A stretch of DNA of 64,000 bases, from positions 1 through 64,000 of the forward strand of contig JAFLCP010000005.1 of the NCBI GenBank assembly GCA_017303505.1, in the 5' to 3' direction. The first letter of the stretch is position 1, and every line of letters starts with the position of its first letter. A program made the position numbers and the translations under genes. Shown here in pieces: positions 62,888 to 64,000 of the stretch. This stretch comes from Planctomycetota bacterium (GTDB lineage: Bacteria > Planctomycetota > Planctomycetia > Pirellulales > Pirellulaceae). A model generated the notes under the pieces. That model ran no database searches. It was not told the origin of the DNA and saw only the letters and a list, made by a program, of their open reading frames with translations.

Positions 62888-63466
62888 ATGAAACCAATTT
62901 TTGCCAACACGATCGAAGACGCAATGCAAGGACCATGGTTCTGGATGCGTTGCGTCGCGTGTGAACGTAGTGAAATATTGGCTCATCTCGGCGAACCTCA
63001 TTGGACCGTCTCGGAAGATGGCCTTCTCTTTGACTATCATCACTGGGTATTCCAAGCAGATTGCGGCTTCCGTGTCTGCTACTCGTTCTCCGCTGATGGA
63101 CCGCCTGAGGGAGCAATTCACACTAGTTTACCCGAAGACGACCACCTCCTGCGGCACGATCCTTGGTGTAAGAACAACTCACAGAGACGTGATGATGTCC
63201 ACTTCGAGACGGACATACGCCGACGGATCGAGTCTTATTCGGAGGCAGATCCCATCCTGGCTGATTTACACTCGTTTCAGGTATGGCGGATGGGAGATGA
63301 TGGTAACGAAATGAACGTCGGATATCCAACATCTGAAATTAACGCCCGCTGCCATGTCGCTGAGCTTGAATCACACAAACACAAACAGATTTATTGGTAT
63401 CGGCGATGCACCGATGCGGCAGAATTAAACGACGCACGCAAGTCGTCAGGGCGGCCAAGTCCGTGA
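62888..63466 (+). CDS. hypothetical protein reading into attC, 192 aa
   Basis: ATG 62888. Two Trp/Cys-rich stretches (GPWFWMRCVACERSEILAHL; HWVFQADCGFRVCYSFSADG) over mixed secondary structure; a BamE-like SEILAHLGEPHWTVS turn is present. The tail DARKSSGRPSP is encoded by attC 98. Soluble; unrecognised. Confidence 0.73.
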   Translation: MKPIFANTIEDAMQGPWFWMRCVACERSEILAHLGEPHWTVSEDGLLFDYHHWVFQADCGFRVCYSFSADGPPEGAIHTSLPEDDHLLRHDPWCKNNSQRRDDVHFETDIRRRIESYSEADPILADLHSFQVWRMGDDGNEMNVGYPTSEINARCHVAELESHKHKQIYWYRRCTDAAELNDARKSSGRPSP

Positions 63467-63510
63467 AGCATAACTTTTTCATGGCGACTGCGTGATCGCC
63501 AATGTTCACT
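63424..63510 (+). other. attC 98
   Basis: Core GCACGCAAGTCGTCAGGGCGG ... TTTTTCATGGCGACTGCGTGATCGCC; R' GTTCACT. R'' degenerate near 63424. Confidence 0.78.
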
Positions 63511-63523
63511 CAGAGAGAACAAT

Positions 63524-64000
63524 ATGGATGATATCTTTCCGTACGTTGTCCCCGCATCCTACACGACGAACTTTACACAAGAGCAATTAGCTCTTTGCAC
63601 TTCTCTTGGTCATGACGCATTTGTTCTGCCCGTCCGTGAGGTCGGTCGACTATGCACAAATATACAACCAGAGGAAATTCCTGCTGGTGTCTCGATCGAA
63701 CAACTCCATCAGATCGCGATTGGGAATTTGGATCGACTTGCCAAAGCAAAAGCTTTCTCGATCGCTCTTCACTCGGGTCCGGAGGGAATACCATTCATCG
63801 TTTGGACGGGCCACTGGCTTGCCGCGTCCTGCTGTATCCTGCCTGGACTTGTTCAATTGGCATCCAGAACACTGAACTCAACGAACAACTGCGTTAGCAT
63901 TCCACACAGAGAGACGATGATCATCTTTCCCAACAGCGCCCCAACGCACCTCAAGTTGATGCAAGATTTCATCTTTGAAAACGAATCAATGGAAACGAAA
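63524..64000 (+). CDS. hypothetical protein, DUF1444-like, runs off the window
   Basis: ATG 63524 opens a frame without stop for 159 codons to the window end: MDDIFPYVVPASYTTNFTQE, FVLPVREVGRLCTNIQPEEI, SIEQLHQIAIGNLDRLAKAK, WTGHWLAASCCILPGLVQLA, then IPHRETMIIFPNSAPTHL. The LPV-E, AL-NL and IPHR-----F features recall DUF1444-type proteins, common near contact toxins. Partial at the 3' end; likely the cassette continues. Confidence 0.78.
   Translation, partial: MDDIFPYVVPASYTTNFTQEQLALCTSLGHDAFVLPVREVGRLCTNIQPEEIPAGVSIEQLHQIAIGNLDRLAKAKAFSIALHSGPEGIPFIVWTGHWLAASCCILPGLVQLASRTLNSTNNCVSIPHRETMIIFPNSAPTHLKLMQDFIFENESMETK

Larger units (their letters stand above)
1157..63510 (+). mobile_element. 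integron gene-cassette array (>90 cassettes, no integrase gene seen)
   Basis: ORFs on the plus strand alternate with about 90-bp attC sites whose outer boxes are NNNNAAC (R'') and GTTNNNN (R'), with inner arms such as GCGGTGAAC...GTTACCGC. R'' of a cassette is complementary to the R' at that cassette's start, often beyond 7 bases (12 bases for the cassette at 9190-9877). A tyrosine recombinase IntI would recombine the folded bottom strand of attC between G and TT of R'. Cassette ORFs lack shared function and mostly lack promoters, as expected for mobile cassettes. Order is well kept to about 51.9 kb and decayed beyond. Confidence 0.95.

Noticed and set aside
1756-63510. Regularly recurring palindromic repeats as a CRISPR array
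   Set aside because: Repeat spacing is 400-1400 bp with a coding ORF in each interval, and the repeats have variable centres. They fit attC sites and not CRISPR repeats; no cas genes are seen.
1756-63510. The hairpins as ordinary intrinsic terminators or REP elements
   Set aside because: They lack a consistent T tract, carry GTTNNNN/NNNNAAC boxes at fixed positions, and their outer boxes match across the adjacent ORF. This is not explained by terminators.
1-64000. Numerous minus-strand ORFs of 60-150 codons
   Set aside because: They are antisense shadows of plus-strand cassette genes or attC sites, with Arg/Ser/Cys-rich composition and no independent support.
1-64000. tRNA, rRNA or riboswitch genes
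   Set aside because: I looked for cloverleaf anticodon/T-loop patterns and conserved rRNA segments and saw none. A tRNA scan would settle this.

Overview
This window is almost entirely one integron gene-cassette array. From about 1157 to 63510 it holds more than 90 head-to-tail cassettes, about 660 bp each on average. Nearly every one is a single plus-strand ORF followed by a roughly 90-bp imperfect palindrome, the attC (59-be) site. Each attC starts with an R'' box of form NNNNAAC and ends with an R' box GTTNNNN. The diagnostic feature is that each cassette's own R'' is the reverse complement of the R' that opens the same cassette (GTTACCC at 9189 with GGGTAAC at 9794; GTTCGTC at 5037 with GACGAAC at 5483). 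This is expected when the cassette excises as a circle. No integron integrase gene is visible, so from this window alone it is an array without its integrase, or with intI left of base 1.

Organism: a planctomycete of the Rhodopirellula/Pirellulales type is most likely. The evidence is a TIGR03067-type secreted protein (49679), an N-terminus of the RFSLRLLLLLTA type (51433), an NPYTPP-type membrane protein (49114), moderate GC, and flank repeats of a style I associate with Rhodopirellula. This is inference, not proof.

Layout: 1-1156 is non-array flank with a 40-bp direct repeat and one doubtful minus-strand ORF; a possible attI lies at 1010-1163. 1157-9877 holds 14 orderly cassettes. 9878-12044 is an IS110-family, IS1111-type element inserted exactly at the attC crossover point, with its transposase on the minus strand and about 670 bp of non-coding DNA that may encode a bridge RNA. 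12045-51912 is a long, regular run of cassettes. From about 51.9 kb to the end the array is visibly decayed: truncated or missing attC sites, a frameshifted SUKH gene, a truncated ParE toxin, and multi-gene or non-coding cassettes. The last ORF runs off the window.

Contents: most products are small, acidic, cytosolic and unrecognised. The recognisable ones are biased towards immunity-type folds (Imm21-, Imm22- and Imm1-like proteins, SMI1/KNR4/SUKH, DUF2314, DUF2262), small zinc-ribbon proteins, one- to four-helix membrane proteins, and odd isolated domains: Clp N-domain, S1, EF-Ts-type UBA plus zinc ribbons, acyl-carrier-like, lipoyl-like without a lysine, HEAT, and R2K ATP-grasp. There is no operon logic. 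A plausible overall role is a reservoir of immunity and accessory genes; this is a hypothesis. attC central segments fall into about eight recurring sequence types, and one cassette occurs twice (13533-14152 and 33806-34424).
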